Of a stretch of 64,000 bases of DNA, positions 35,024 to 44,589 are shown piece after piece. Numbering within the stretch: position 1 is the first letter of the stretch; each line of letters opens with the position of its first letter. A model generated the notes under the pieces. It was not told the origin of the DNA and searched no databases. It was given only the letters and a program-made list of their open reading frames with translations. Position numbers and translations under genes: made by a program. The stretch is from Gallintestinimicrobium propionicum (GTDB taxonomy: Bacteria; Bacillota; Clostridia; Lachnospirales; Lachnospiraceae): NCBI RefSeq assembly GCF_025567525.1, contig NZ_JAOQJY010000004.1:124001-188000 (forward strand). Direction: 5' to 3'.

Positions 35024-38000
35024 TTACAGTGTAATCTCCTGTTCCAGCCCGAACGAATAGATCAGCTTTTCCTTCACGCATTTTCCGGTCAGCCGCACAA
35101 GTGCTTCCTCATAATAGTCCAGCTGAACCCGGTAGCGCAAAATCAGCTCCTTCGGGTCTTTTACCAGATCGGTCTTATAATCTGCCAGCACGATGCCGTC
35201 CTCTTCCTCCAGATAAACATCGATAATTCCCTGGATCAGCACGGTTTCATCCTCCGGAAAGTCTGTATTTAAACGGTTTGCCGAAAGCCCCAGCACAAAG
35301 GGCTGCTCCCGGTGCAGTCTGTTGCTTTTGGCAGCCTTTGCCATGCGCGCTGCAAGAGGCGTCTGTAAAAATGCCCGGATCTTGTATACATTGATCGCAG
35401 CAGCATATTCCTCCGACAGCCTTCGGTCTGCTTTGCATTCTTCGATGACCGTACGGATTTTCGCCGCCGTCCAGGTCTCCTGCCGTTCAAAGGGGAAAAT
35501 CTCCAGCAGTCTGTGGTACGCACTTCCCCGTGTCGTCCCGCTCACGGTTTCTTCCTGTTCCCTGACAAACTGCGGCAGATACGGCACGACCTCTTCCTCC
35601 GGGAACAGCGTAAGCCCTTCCGCAGCTTCCTCCTGCATGCCTTCTTTTTTCAGTTCGGAAACGGTTGTTTTGACAAAAAGTCCCGCCAGGTTTTCATGTG
35701 CATAGGGCTTCTGCAGGCGCTCGCACAGCGCAAGCTCTGCCGCCTCCGGCTCTTTTCCGGCTTCCTCAAAAAGCTTCTGCCTGCTGTTGTATCCCAAGGA
35801 CGCACGCACAAGCTCTGCCTGCAGCAGTTCTTCCTGCGTACAGATCTGAAGCCGACGTCCGACGGACTGCCATGCCGGAAGCACCAGATCATAATAGGAA
35901 GACGCTTCCTGCAGCCGTAGCGCCGAATAGCCATACGCACCCTGTGCAGCATCCTCCTGGGGCAGCTTGTCTTCTTTACAGGTTCCGGTCAGAATCAGCT
36001 TTTCCTCCGCACGCGTCAGCGCAACATATAAAACTCTCAGTTCTTCTCCCATGCTGTCGGCATTTAATTTGCGCGCCAGCACATTTTTTTTCAGCGTCGT
36101 ATGTCGGATCCGTGCTGTCGGATCCACCCAGTCGATCGCCAGTCCCAAATCCATATCCATCAGCACCGGAGCTGCGCTGTCCTGCCGGTTAAAGCGTTTC
36201 GACAGTCCCGACACAAAGCATACCGGAAATTCCAACCCCTTGCTCTTGTGAATGCTCATGATCCGCACGACATCCGCGTTTTCGTCCGACGCGCCCGTTT
36301 CGCCGTAATCTATGTCATATTTTTCCAGCTGTTCCATGTACCGGATAAAATGAAACAAACCGGAATAACTCGTCTTTTCAAAGCTTTCTGCCCGCGTCAG
36401 CAGCATTTCAACGTTGATTCTGCGCTGCACACCTCCCGGCAGCGCGCTGACCGTATACAGATAGCCCGTTTCCTCCAAAAACTGCTCCATCAGCTTGTGA
36501 ATCGGCAGATAGACCGCGTACTCGCGGTAGCGGTTTAAAAAGGAAAGAAAGCTGCAGCATTTTTCGCGAAGGGAGGCATCGGCACCATTGCTTCCGCTGC
36601 CATATCCTACGCTGCCTTCAACACTTTCTCCTTCTCCCGCCGCCAGCTTCACGCAATCGTACAGGCAGCGTTTTCCCGTCTCATCCAGTGCGCGCAGCGT
36701 CGCCAGCTGCGCATCGCTGAATCCAAACAGCACCGATTTGAGTACGCCGAACAGTGGAATTTCCTGCAGCGGATTGTTCAGCACACGCAGGAAATTCAAA
36801 ACCGTCTGCACCTCCGTCGCCGCAAAATACCCCGTCTTGGACGTCACAAAGACCGGAATGGCGTTTTCTTCCAGTATCTTTTTAAACGTCTCGTCCCAGC
36901 CGGATGTCGTCCGCAGTAAAATCACGATATCCTGATACCGCGCCGGGCGCAGCTGTCCGCTTTCGCTGTCCCGCACCGGGAGCTTTCCAACGATTTCGCG
37001 GATTTTTCCGGCGATCATTTTCGCTTCCAGCTCCTTCGGGTCTTCGCCCTTTTCGCCGGATATTGCAGCAATGCAAAGCTCCGGCTCGTAAGGGGAGCGG
37101 GCGATCGAGGCTTCGCAAGCCGTACTCACCGGCACAGCACTCCCCTGCTTTTCTTCTCCGCCGAGCGCTACGTCCTTTTCCCGCGCGTCCGCTGCTTCGC
37201 CATCTGCCTCCGGGAACTGCGCCGCCGGGTACAGCGCCGCATCCGCGTCGTATTCCACTCCGCCAAGCTCTCTGTGCATCAGCTGTAAAAACAGGTCGTT
37301 GACGCAGTCCGTCACCTCATGGCGGCTTCGAAAGTTCTGCTTTAAGTCCACACGGACGCAGCTTCCATCTTCTTTTTGATAGGTCGCAAATTTTTCCAAA
37401 AACAACTCCGGCCGTGCAAGACGGAATTTGTAAATGCTCTGCTTGACGTCACCTACCATAAACCGGTTAAATCGCCCGTCGTCCTCGCCGGAAATACTCT
37501 GTAAGAGAAATTCCTGCACGAGGTTGCTGTCCTGATACTCGTCGATCAGAATCTCTACGAACTGTTCCCGGTATTCCAGCGCCGTATCCGACGGCACCAT
37601 CTGTCCGTTTTCCTCTTCCTTTAACAGAATCTGCAGTGCCAGATGCTCCATGTCCTCAAAGTCCAGCAGGTTCTTTTCCCGCTTTTTCTCCGTCAGTCTT
37701 TCTCCGAACAAAAGCGCCAGATCCACCAGCTCGCACAGCGCTGCGTCCGCCTGTCTGCATTCTGCAAGCCACTGCTTCGGACCGGATGCGAAATATTTTT
37801 CGGAAAGCGTCCCCAAAAGGCTTTTCACACGCTCCCGCATCGCCTTGACCAGCTCCCGCTTTTCTGCCGACACGCTGTCATCCTTTTTTGCTGCCATGCG
37901 GGCGTAGGAAATGCCCTGCACCCGCGCTGCAAGGGCTTCGAAAGCATCCTTCGCAACGGACGATTCCACTTCTGCAGGTGCCACAGACTGCTCTGGTTCT

Positions 38001-38830
38001 GATGCTGTCTGCACCACGCTCGCCAGCTCCTGTTCCAGCCCTGCGATCAGCTCCTGATCCTTTTCCAGCGCTACAGCGTAAAAATACGGCCCATCCGGCT
38101 CCTCGCACACCTTCAGCGCAGCTTTTTCCTGCTCTTTGCATTCCTGAAGCAGGGCTGAAATTTCCTGCATCATGCCTGCAAACCACTCTGTTTTTACAAG
38201 CTCCTCAAACGTCTCCACATGATAATCCATGCGGTGCTGCCGCAGCCATTTTTCCGGGAAAGGATAGCTTCCGGAAAAGGTATATAATCGTTCGATCAGC
38301 TCTTCCAGCCGTTTTTCCCGACCATCGTAGGCAAAATATTCCACGCAGTCGGTAAATTCCTGGCGTCCCAGCGCGAACTGCTCTTCCAGGAGCTCTGACA
38401 AAACCTCCTGCTTCAACAGGCGTATTTCGCCCTCGTCCGCCGTCCGAAAATCCGGGTCGAGACCGATATCGTTGAAATGATTTTTGATCAGATATAAACA
38501 AAAGCTGTGGATGGTCATGATCTTCGCATTGTGGATCAGCATCAGCTGCTTTTTTATATGCTCGTTGTCCGGCTCTGCCTCTACGCGGTCGGACAGTGCC
38601 TTCGTAATTCGCTCCCGCATCTGTGCTGCCGCCGCATTCGTAAACGTTACGATCAGTAACCGGTCAATATCCACTGCCCGCGCCGAATCGCATCCTGAAC
38701 CGGAGACCAGCTCTACAATCCGCTCGACCAGCACCGCCGTTTTGCCGGAGCCTGCCGCCGCCGACACCAAAATATTACAGTTTCTCAGATCAATGACCCG
38801 CTGCTGATCCTCCGTGAACTTCATTCCCAT
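35024..38830 (-). CDS. addA: ATP-dependent helicase/nuclease subunit A
   Basis: 1268 residues, typical for AddA. Superfamily 1 helicase motifs: Walker A SAAAGSGKTAVLVERI near residues 23-38, motif II IDEYQDSN, motif IV/V region NADVVRIMSIHKSKGLEFPVCF and YVALTRAEEKL. The C-terminus has the RecB-like nuclease block GIIDVYLEEEDGIVLADYKTD. With AddB it resects double-strand breaks in response to Chi and starts recombination. The ATG at 38830 has AGGAGG six nt ahead and overlaps addB by 41 nt. Confidence 0.96.
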   Translation of the reverse strand: MGMKFTEDQQRVIDLRNCNILVSAAAGSGKTAVLVERIVELVSGSGCDSARAVDIDRLLIVTFTNAAAAQMRERITKALSDRVEAEPDNEHIKKQLMLIHNAKIMTIHSFCLYLIKNHFNDIGLDPDFRTADEGEIRLLKQEVLSELLEEQFALGRQEFTDCVEYFAYDGREKRLEELIERLYTFSGSYPFPEKWLRQHRMDYHVETFEELVKTEWFAGMMQEISALLQECKEQEKAALKVCEEPDGPYFYAVALEKDQELIAGLEQELASVVQTASEPEQSVAPAEVESSVAKDAFEALAARVQGISYARMAAKKDDSVSAEKRELVKAMRERVKSLLGTLSEKYFASGPKQWLAECRQADAALCELVDLALLFGERLTEKKREKNLLDFEDMEHLALQILLKEEENGQMVPSDTALEYREQFVEILIDEYQDSNLVQEFLLQSISGEDDGRFNRFMVGDVKQSIYKFRLARPELFLEKFATYQKEDGSCVRVDLKQNFRSRHEVTDCVNDLFLQLMHRELGGVEYDADAALYPAAQFPEADGEAADAREKDVALGGEEKQGSAVPVSTACEASIARSPYEPELCIAAISGEKGEDPKELEAKMIAGKIREIVGKLPVRDSESGQLRPARYQDIVILLRTTSGWDETFKKILEENAIPVFVTSKTGYFAATEVQTVLNFLRVLNNPLQEIPLFGVLKSVLFGFSDAQLATLRALDETGKRCLYDCVKLAAGEGESVEGSVGYGSGSNGADASLREKCCSFLSFLNRYREYAVYLPIHKLMEQFLEETGYLYTVSALPGGVQRRINVEMLLTRAESFEKTSYSGLFHFIRYMEQLEKYDIDYGETGASDENADVVRIMSIHKSKGLEFPVCFVSGLSKRFNRQDSAAPVLMDMDLGLAIDWVDPTARIRHTTLKKNVLARKLNADSMGEELRVLYVALTRAEEKLILTGTCKEDKLPQEDAAQGAYGYSALRLQEASSYYDLVLPAWQSVGRRLQICTQEELLQAELVRASLGYNSRQKLFEEAGKEPEAAELALCERLQKPYAHENLAGLFVKTTVSELKKEGMQEEAAEGLTLFPEEEVVPYLPQFVREQEETVSGTTRGSAYHRLLEIFPFERQETWTAAKIRTVIEECKADRRLSEEYAAAINVYKIRAFLQTPLAARMAKAAKSNRLHREQPFVLGLSANRLNTDFPEDETVLIQGIIDVYLEEEDGIVLADYKTDLVKDPKELILRYRVQLDYYEEALVRLTGKCVKEKLIYSFGLEQEITL

Positions 38831-41800
38831 CGGCGACCTCCTTTCTGATAAGCTCCATCGCTTCGTCTTCTTTCAGGTTTTCCAGCTCGCGCATTACAAA
38901 CCCGTCGATCTTTTTGTCAAATCCGCACACTTTCTGGTACGCGCAGTATTCGCAGGCGTTTCTGTTGCCCTGCTCATACGGGTCCAATGCGATTTTTCCA
39001 TCCAAAATCTGTCGTCCCGCCTGCCGGATTTTCTGCTCCACAAATGCCGATACCGCCTGAAAATCCGTCTCTTCCAAAACACTCGAACGCGCCGAAAAGC
39101 TGCCGTCCTTTTTCCGTTCCAGCGGCACCACATCCGAACGCCCTAAAAAGCCCTGATCCAGCCCCTCGACAACGTCCTCCCTGGCATTCACAATGCCGGT
39201 TGTCCGCAGGGCGCGCAGCACCTGCGCATTGACCTCCTCCGCCGAAGGCTCGCCCTCCGGCATCTCGATCATCGGATCCTGCACCCGATAATACAGCATC
39301 GCCGCCGGGACGATTTCTTTCTCCGGATGCTTTTTTCCGGCAATTTCCATCGCAGCATTCATGTATACAACAAGCTGCAGCTGCAGTCCGTAATACAGCG
39401 CTGCCAGCGAAAACTCCCTGCTGCCGGACTTATAATCCACGACCTTGACATAAACATGCTCCCGGTCTTCTTTCATATCCACACGGTCGATCCTGCCGCG
39501 CAGCCGCATTTTTTCCTGCTCAGAAAGCGCGATATTGACCGCATCCAACTCCTCCAGCACCGAAAACGAAACCTCGAACTTCTCCGGCACAAAGCTGCCT
39601 TTTTTGAGCTGATACTGCATGGCGCTTACCGTCCGTTTTAAAATCCGTTTGATCCGCTGCACGATATAGGCGTTTCTCGCGCTGTCAAACAGCACCGTGT
39701 GATGATACGTCACCGCATACGCGTCCACCGCCTCGTCCACCAGCCGCTCGCCCTCTTCCTCAGTAAAATCAAACCAGTTTTTGCCGATCTCCTTTAGTTT
39801 TTCCGCAAAAATTTCCAGCACGCCGTGGTAGAGATTTCCCATGTCCACCGCTTCAAACGCGAACTCTTCCTGCTCCTTTAACTTCATGCCATAGCGCAGA
39901 AAATGGGCATAAGCGCACGCTGCAAACTGCTCCAGACGGCTGACGCTTCCGGAAATCGTCTGCCCGTAAAGCGCTGCTGCCACCGCCTTTCCAAGGGACG
40001 GCTCCTGATAGGAAAAAAATGCCGTATCCGTCAGCTGTCCGCTCCACAGCCGGTACACATCCTGCCGCTGGTAAACCCGGTACAGCGTCAGAAACTCACG
40101 CTCCGCTGCCTCATCCAACAGCCCATCCGCATAGCTTCTAAGTCCATTCGCAAGATATTCCCGTCCATCCGAAAAAGACTGCACCTGTAAAAGCATGGGC
40201 TCCAGCTCCGGCTTTTCTGTCGGAATCGTCGGAAACAGCCGCTGCACCTGACCCACCAGAAAGCTCTTTCGCAGCGCCCTTCCTTCCAGATTCATCCGCG
40301 CCCAGGAAAGCACCAAAAGCTCGGATGGCTTTGTCATATTCAAATACAAATAAAACCGCTGAATGTACATCTGCTGCCGCGGCGACGGCGCAAGCTCCTG
40401 CCCGGAGCCGGTTAAAAATTCCCGATCGAGGTCGGAAATAATCCCTCCGTTTCCCGCGTTGCCCGGAATATTGCCGTCATTTACGCCTGCAAAAAAAAGC
40501 GCCTTCACCTGTTTTAAACGCGTCCGCTCCATATCCCCCGCCACCACGCGGTCCACATTCTGGGGAATCGTGCCAACCTGCAGCTCTTCAAATCCGGCTT
40601 CCAGAAGCTTTGCAAATTCCTCTGCCGTCGTCTCCTCTTCCCCGACCAGACTCACGATCTGATCGAGCAAATCCATCACCAGTCGGTAAATCTGCGCATA
40701 CTCCCGCTCCCGCACCGGATCGCCCGCCTCTGCAAAGCGCTGCTCGAAGCTTTTTAGCTTCTGCTGGATTTTACTCTGTGCGATAAACTCATACAACCCC
40801 TGTGCGTACTCCTTCGTCGTTTTGTATTTTCCATACAACGGCGCAAGCCCCAAAACCAGCCGCTCCCGCAGCGCATTCAGCCGCGCCAGCTCAGCCTTTG
40901 CGTCCAGCATATTTTCCGTCGGATACACAAACAGCGTCTCCCATTTTTTCCGCCCACGGATACCCAACGCCCGTACATAAACCTCCAGCCGATCCGTTTC
41001 CTCCGGCGCAAAATCCGCCAGACCGCTGCGCAGATAGTGGAAAACTGATTCATAACTATAGTTCTTTACCCGTACCTGCAGTGCGCTTTTTATATACTCA
41101 ATAAACGGATTCAGGGTGACGCCCCGCGTCTGATCCAGATAGACCGGAATGCCGAATGCCGCAAACTCCTGCTCGATGCAGCTTGCATATGAGGTGTAAT
41201 CCCCGCAGATGACCGCGATATCCCGATAACAGTAATTCTGCTGCGTCACGAGCCGTCGGATTGCGATACAGATCTGACGCACCTCCTCCCGCAGTGTGGA
41301 GGCTTCCAGAAGACGAAGCTGCACGGGCGGCAGGCCAATCGCAGTGCTCTGCGCCGCGGACCGTTCCTGCCCGCCAGTCTCTGCACACTCCTGCACCACC
41401 ATTCCGGCAGAAACGCTCTGCGTACTCACTTCTGCAGGCGCAGGCTTCCACACGCACACCGGATAGCGGAACAGGTATTTTTCCAGATGCTGCAGCATTC
41501 CTTTTTCCGAAAACCGCGGCGAACATTTCGGTGCAATTTCAACGACGTCCGCGATGGGAATTTCTACATCCCGTGCAAGCTTTGCAAGCGTCTGTATCGT
41601 CTTTTTGCTCATGGAAAAAAGCTCCTGCTCCCGGATTTCCTCCCATGGATTTTCCCCACTTCCGAGGGTAACTGTGACGATCACTTCTTTTGCCTGCTTC
41701 ATCAGCTCTGCGATGACCCGGTTCTGTACCGGCGTAAAGCCCGTAAACCCGTCGAATACAATCACGCTGTCCTTCAACAGCTTCGACTGCGGCACATACG

Positions 41801-42356
41801 ACGCCAGCACCTCCAGCGATTCCTCCGTCGTCAGATATTTTTCCCGGATGAACTGCTGAAAGCCCTCGTAAATTGTCCGCAGATCTTTTAATTTATAGTA
41901 TAATTGTCCTCGTTTTTTTGAAAATTCTGTCAGCTGATCCAGCTCCTGCAGACCGATTCCGTACTGCATAAACTCCGAAATCGCAGACTTCACCTCATGG
42001 ATATATCCCGTCTGTCCAAGCCTGCCGCCCAACACCGGAAGCTCCCCCCTCTGTCCCGCCGCCACACGCCGGATAATCAGGCTTTTTCCCGTATCGTCCA
42101 GCATCGGAAGCCGATTTGCGCCCATCTCCTCAAAAATGCGGTGCGTCAGACGTCCGAAGCTCAGGACGTCGATATTCATAATTCCTTTCCGGTCATGCAG
42201 ACTGACCAGATCCTTCTGCGTCTGCATCGTAAACTGGTCGGGCACAAGGATAAAAAAACGCCCCTCCGGTTCTCTTTCGGAACGGGCGATAATCTGCTGA
42301 TCGATATAGGTGCTTTTTCCGGAGCCGGACGCACCGGTGATAAACTGCAGAGACAT
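38790..42356 (-). CDS. addB: ATP-dependent nuclease subunit B
   Basis: 1188 residues. The N-terminal P-loop GASGSGKST (8-16) is retained although AddB is not a motor. The C-terminal nuclease has VDYKSGSREF, and the iron-sulfur cluster cysteines are seen in FAACAYAHFLRYG and CEYCAYQKVC. It cuts the 5'-ended strand and recognises Chi. It is the first gene of addB-addA-transglutaminase. Confidence 0.95.
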   Translation of the reverse strand: MSLQFITGASGSGKSTYIDQQIIARSEREPEGRFFILVPDQFTMQTQKDLVSLHDRKGIMNIDVLSFGRLTHRIFEEMGANRLPMLDDTGKSLIIRRVAAGQRGELPVLGGRLGQTGYIHEVKSAISEFMQYGIGLQELDQLTEFSKKRGQLYYKLKDLRTIYEGFQQFIREKYLTTEESLEVLASYVPQSKLLKDSVIVFDGFTGFTPVQNRVIAELMKQAKEVIVTVTLGSGENPWEEIREQELFSMSKKTIQTLAKLARDVEIPIADVVEIAPKCSPRFSEKGMLQHLEKYLFRYPVCVWKPAPAEVSTQSVSAGMVVQECAETGGQERSAAQSTAIGLPPVQLRLLEASTLREEVRQICIAIRRLVTQQNYCYRDIAVICGDYTSYASCIEQEFAAFGIPVYLDQTRGVTLNPFIEYIKSALQVRVKNYSYESVFHYLRSGLADFAPEETDRLEVYVRALGIRGRKKWETLFVYPTENMLDAKAELARLNALRERLVLGLAPLYGKYKTTKEYAQGLYEFIAQSKIQQKLKSFEQRFAEAGDPVREREYAQIYRLVMDLLDQIVSLVGEEETTAEEFAKLLEAGFEELQVGTIPQNVDRVVAGDMERTRLKQVKALFFAGVNDGNIPGNAGNGGIISDLDREFLTGSGQELAPSPRQQMYIQRFYLYLNMTKPSELLVLSWARMNLEGRALRKSFLVGQVQRLFPTIPTEKPELEPMLLQVQSFSDGREYLANGLRSYADGLLDEAAEREFLTLYRVYQRQDVYRLWSGQLTDTAFFSYQEPSLGKAVAAALYGQTISGSVSRLEQFAACAYAHFLRYGMKLKEQEEFAFEAVDMGNLYHGVLEIFAEKLKEIGKNWFDFTEEEGERLVDEAVDAYAVTYHHTVLFDSARNAYIVQRIKRILKRTVSAMQYQLKKGSFVPEKFEVSFSVLEELDAVNIALSEQEKMRLRGRIDRVDMKEDREHVYVKVVDYKSGSREFSLAALYYGLQLQLVVYMNAAMEIAGKKHPEKEIVPAAMLYYRVQDPMIEMPEGEPSAEEVNAQVLRALRTTGIVNAREDVVEGLDQGFLGRSDVVPLERKKDGSFSARSSVLEETDFQAVSAFVEQKIRQAGRQILDGKIALDPYEQGNRNACEYCAYQKVCGFDKKIDGFVMRELENLKEDEAMELIRKEVADGNEVHGGSAAGH

Positions 42357-42401
42357 CGTTTTTTCCTCTCATCATTAGACTGGGATTGTTGTAGTCAAGT
42401 A

Positions 42402-42479
42402 GTTACAGTTCACACGCGCCATTCGCAAAAGCGCATCTTCGATACTTTCCGCTGCTCACAAAGCCACGAGTGAACTGTA
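42402..42479. repeat. Palindrome-bounded intergenic repeat (GTTACAGTTCAC family)
   Basis: GTTACAGTTCAC at 42402-42413 faces GTGAACTGTA at 42470-42479 with about 55 nt between. The same outer arms plus CATTCGCA and AAGCCACGA occur at 45703-45795. Flanking GTAGTCAAGTA occurs on both sides here (42391-42401 and 42477-42487). It would lie in the addB 5' leader. The remainder of the 306-nt gap between addB and the SGNH gene holds the promoters listed and nothing else I recognise. Confidence 0.6.
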
Positions 42480-42483
42480 GTCA

Positions 42484-42492
42484 AGTATATCA
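42484..42492 (-). promoter_or_regulatory. Extended -10 promoter, probably for addBA
   Basis: Minus strand TGATATACT: TATACT at 42484-42489 with the extended TG motif. The -35 at the right distance (TCGCAA) is weak. It would give addB a leader of about 120 nt that includes the palindromic repeat. Confidence 0.45.
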
Positions 42493-42602
42493 TACTTTCC
42501 GGCGGTTTGCGAATGCCTTGCAGAACTTCCCAGAAAAGACTATGATAACAGGGAAGATCGACTGCGGTCTGCTGATTTTTCGAAGCTGCAGTCAGCTACA
42601 GA

Positions 42603-42631
42603 TTACAGCGTTCCAAAAACGTAGCTATACA
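42603..42631 (+). promoter_or_regulatory. Promoter of the SGNH hydrolase gene
   Basis: TTACAG (42603-42608), 17 nt, TATACA (42626-42631), 32 nt upstream of the start codon. Confidence 0.55.
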
Positions 42632-42662
42632 AAACTGCATAAAAAAGGGGAGACAATTTATC

Positions 42663-43316
42663 ATGGAATTAAAAGGTAAAAAGATTTATTTTTTAGGGGA
42701 CAGCATCACAGAGGGGGTCGGCGCTTCTGATGCAGAGCACTGTTATATTTCCGTATTCGGGAAGCTTTCCGGCGCTATTGTAAAAAATTATGGCATCAGC
42801 GCAACCAGAATCGCCTGCCAGACCGAAAACCTGACGACAAAGGAGCCTGATCTTTCCTTTGTCAACCGCGTTGATTCGATGGATTCCGATGCGGACGTTG
42901 TCGTTGTTTTCGGCGGAACCAACGATTTCGGACACGGGGACGCAAAGCTCGGCACGTTTGAATCCCGCGATCCTTACACCTTTTACGGCGCAATGCACGT
43001 TTTGTGTGAAAAGCTCATCAACCGCTTTCCAAATGCAGACATCCTGTTCATGACGCCACTGCACCGCTGCAGCGAAGATGAGGTGTCAAAAGAAAACGGT
43101 CTGCCGGAGGAAACAAACCTCGCCGGATATGTTTCCATCATCCGCGAAGTTGCTGAATTTTACGGACTTCCGGTTCTCGATCTTTTCTCCACAAGCGGTT
43201 TACAGCCCAAGGTCGATATCATCAAGGAAACCTATATGCCCGACGGACTGCATCCCTCCGATGCAGGTGCACTGCGGATCGCACTGCGGCTCATGGGATT
43301 TTTGCAGACGCTGTAA
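42663..43316 (+). CDS. Cytoplasmic SGNH/GDSL-type hydrolase
   Basis: 217 residues with no signal peptide. Block I YFLGDSITEG (Ser14), block III FGGTNDFGHGD and block V PDGLHPSDAG complete the catalytic set of an esterase or acylhydrolase of lipase/GDSL type 2. GGGGAG precedes the ATG. Unlike the secreted SGNH protein at 4.6 kb it consists of the catalytic domain alone. It precedes pseB by 93 nt on the same strand, but pseB seems to have its own promoter, so a functional link is only possible. Confidence 0.88.
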   Translation: MELKGKKIYFLGDSITEGVGASDAEHCYISVFGKLSGAIVKNYGISATRIACQTENLTTKEPDLSFVNRVDSMDSDADVVVVFGGTNDFGHGDAKLGTFESRDPYTFYGAMHVLCEKLINRFPNADILFMTPLHRCSEDEVSKENGLPEETNLAGYVSIIREVAEFYGLPVLDLFSTSGLQPKVDIIKETYMPDGLHPSDAGALRIALRLMGFLQTL

Positions 43317-43333
43317 TAAAAAAGATGATGCAA

Positions 43334-43361
43334 TTGCGCTCACTTTATGTTATGATAATAA
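43334..43361 (+). promoter_or_regulatory. Possible pseB promoter
   Basis: TTGCGC (43334-43339), 16 nt, TAATAA (43356-43361) with a TG two nt upstream of the -10; 48 nt ahead of the pseB start. Confidence 0.45.
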
Positions 43362-43409
43362 GGATTGAATGATTGGCTTATCCTGCCAATTCAGCGGAGG
43401 AATGTATAT

Positions 43410-44405
43410 ATGTTATTAGATGGTAAAACAATTCTGATCACAGGTGGTACCGGCTCTTTCGGCAAATGCTTTACCCGTTATGTCATGGAGCACTCCAACC
43501 CCAAAAAGGTGATCATTTATTCCAGAGACGAATTTAAACAGTGGATGATGGAAAATGAATTCAAGGAATATGCAGACAAGCTTCGCTTCTTCATCGGCGA
43601 CGTCAGAGATCAGGAGCGTCTGCGCCGCGCATTTGAAGGTGTTGATTATGTCATCCATGCAGCAGCCTTAAAGCAGGTTCCCGCCTGTGAATATAACCCG
43701 AACGAAGCGATCAAGACCAACATTCACGGCGCGATGAACATCATCGAGGCAGCCCTGGACACCAATGTAAAAAAGGTCGTTGCACTTTCCACCGACAAAG
43801 CGGTAAACCCGGTCAACCTTTACGGCGGCACAAAGCTCGTCAGCGACAAGCTGTTTATCGCAGCGAATGCCTATGTCGGCAATAAGGACATCAACTTCTC
43901 GATCGTTCGCTACGGCAACGTTGCAGGAAGCCGCGGTTCGATTATCCCGTTTTTCCGCAAGCTCATCGCAGACGGGCAGACAGAGCTTCCGATCACCGAC
44001 CTGCGCATGACCCGTTTCTGGATCAGCCTGGAGCAGGGCGTGCAACTGGTGATTAAAGCCCTCGAAGAAGCAAAAGGCGGCGAAACCTTTATCAGCAAAA
44101 TCCCTTCCTTTAAAATTACCGACCTCGCAGAAGCGATGCTTCCCGGCTGCGGAATCAAGGAAATCGGTATCCGCCCCGGCGAAAAGCTGCATGAAATCAT
44201 GGTAACAACTGAGGATTCTTTTACGACCTACGAATACGAAAAGCACTTCATCGTATATCCCCAGATGACCTGGAACAACAAACAGCAGCCTGACATGAGC
44301 GGTCACAAGGTAGCCGAAGGCTTCTCCTACAGCTCCGACAATAATACGGAATGGCTGTCCGTAGAACAAATCCGCGAGCTGTTAAAGACTGTTAAAACTG
44401 TATAA
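43410..44405 (+). CDS. pseB: UDP-N-acetylglucosamine 4,6-dehydratase (inverting), PseB-like
   Basis: 331 residues from the ATG at 43410, ten nt after GGAGG. A short-chain dehydrogenase fold with ITGGTGSFGK for NAD(P), IYSRDEFKQ, GDVRDQERL, VIHAAALKQVP, STDKAVNPVNLYGGTK and RYGNVAGSRGS. The close agreement with PseB (ITDLRMTRFWISLEQGV, GIRPGEKLHEIM) favours dehydration plus C5 epimerisation of UDP-GlcNAc, first step to pseudaminic acid or related 6-deoxy sugars. None of pseC, pseH, pseG or pseI is in the window, so the product may feed another pathway or the rest lies elsewhere. Confidence 0.87.
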   Translation: MLLDGKTILITGGTGSFGKCFTRYVMEHSNPKKVIIYSRDEFKQWMMENEFKEYADKLRFFIGDVRDQERLRRAFEGVDYVIHAAALKQVPACEYNPNEAIKTNIHGAMNIIEAALDTNVKKVVALSTDKAVNPVNLYGGTKLVSDKLFIAANAYVGNKDINFSIVRYGNVAGSRGSIIPFFRKLIADGQTELPITDLRMTRFWISLEQGVQLVIKALEEAKGGETFISKIPSFKITDLAEAMLPGCGIKEIGIRPGEKLHEIMVTTEDSFTTYEYEKHFIVYPQMTWNNKQQPDMSGHKVAEGFSYSSDNNTEWLSVEQIRELLKTVKTV

Positions 44406-44406
44406 A

Positions 44407-44441
44407 ACAATAGAATGCACGCTCTGCGAGCATTCTATTGT
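44407..44441. repeat. Hairpin repeat ACAATAGAATGC/GCATTCTATTGT
   Basis: A 12-bp perfect stem with an 11-nt loop (ACGCTCTGCGA) just after the pseB stop codon. About 45 nt including the following CATGAATAA are identical at 47816-47861. A third hairpin with the same stem (47992-48022) has a different loop. Confidence 0.75.
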
Positions 44442-44448
44442 CATGAAT

Positions 44449-44506
44449 AAAAAACCCGCTTCTGCACCTTTGGACAATAAATCCCGGGTGCGGGAGCGGT
44501 TTTTTT
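44449..44506. terminator. Bidirectional terminator between pseB and prfA
   Basis: CCCGCTTCTGCACC and GGTGCGGGAGCGG pair as a long GC-rich stem with one bulge, preceded by six A and followed by seven T, serving the converging pseB and prfA transcripts. Confidence 0.82.
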
Positions 44507-44529
44507 ATTCTCTATTTAAATACCCTGCT

Positions 44530-44581
44530 GATCAGGCAATCACGTTCTGATTCATCTTTGCAAGTTTTGCTGCCTGGATCG
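44530..44581 (-). repeat. Tandem copy of the prfA 3' end
   Basis: The last 15 codons of prfA and the stop reappear 58 nt further downstream: 44530-44576 matches 44588-44634 with three differences. The copy still reads QAAKLAKMNQNVIA and stop on the minus strand but has no start. It is a leftover of a tandem duplication and lies after the true stop. Confidence 0.8.
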
Positions 44582-44589
44582 CATGCCGA

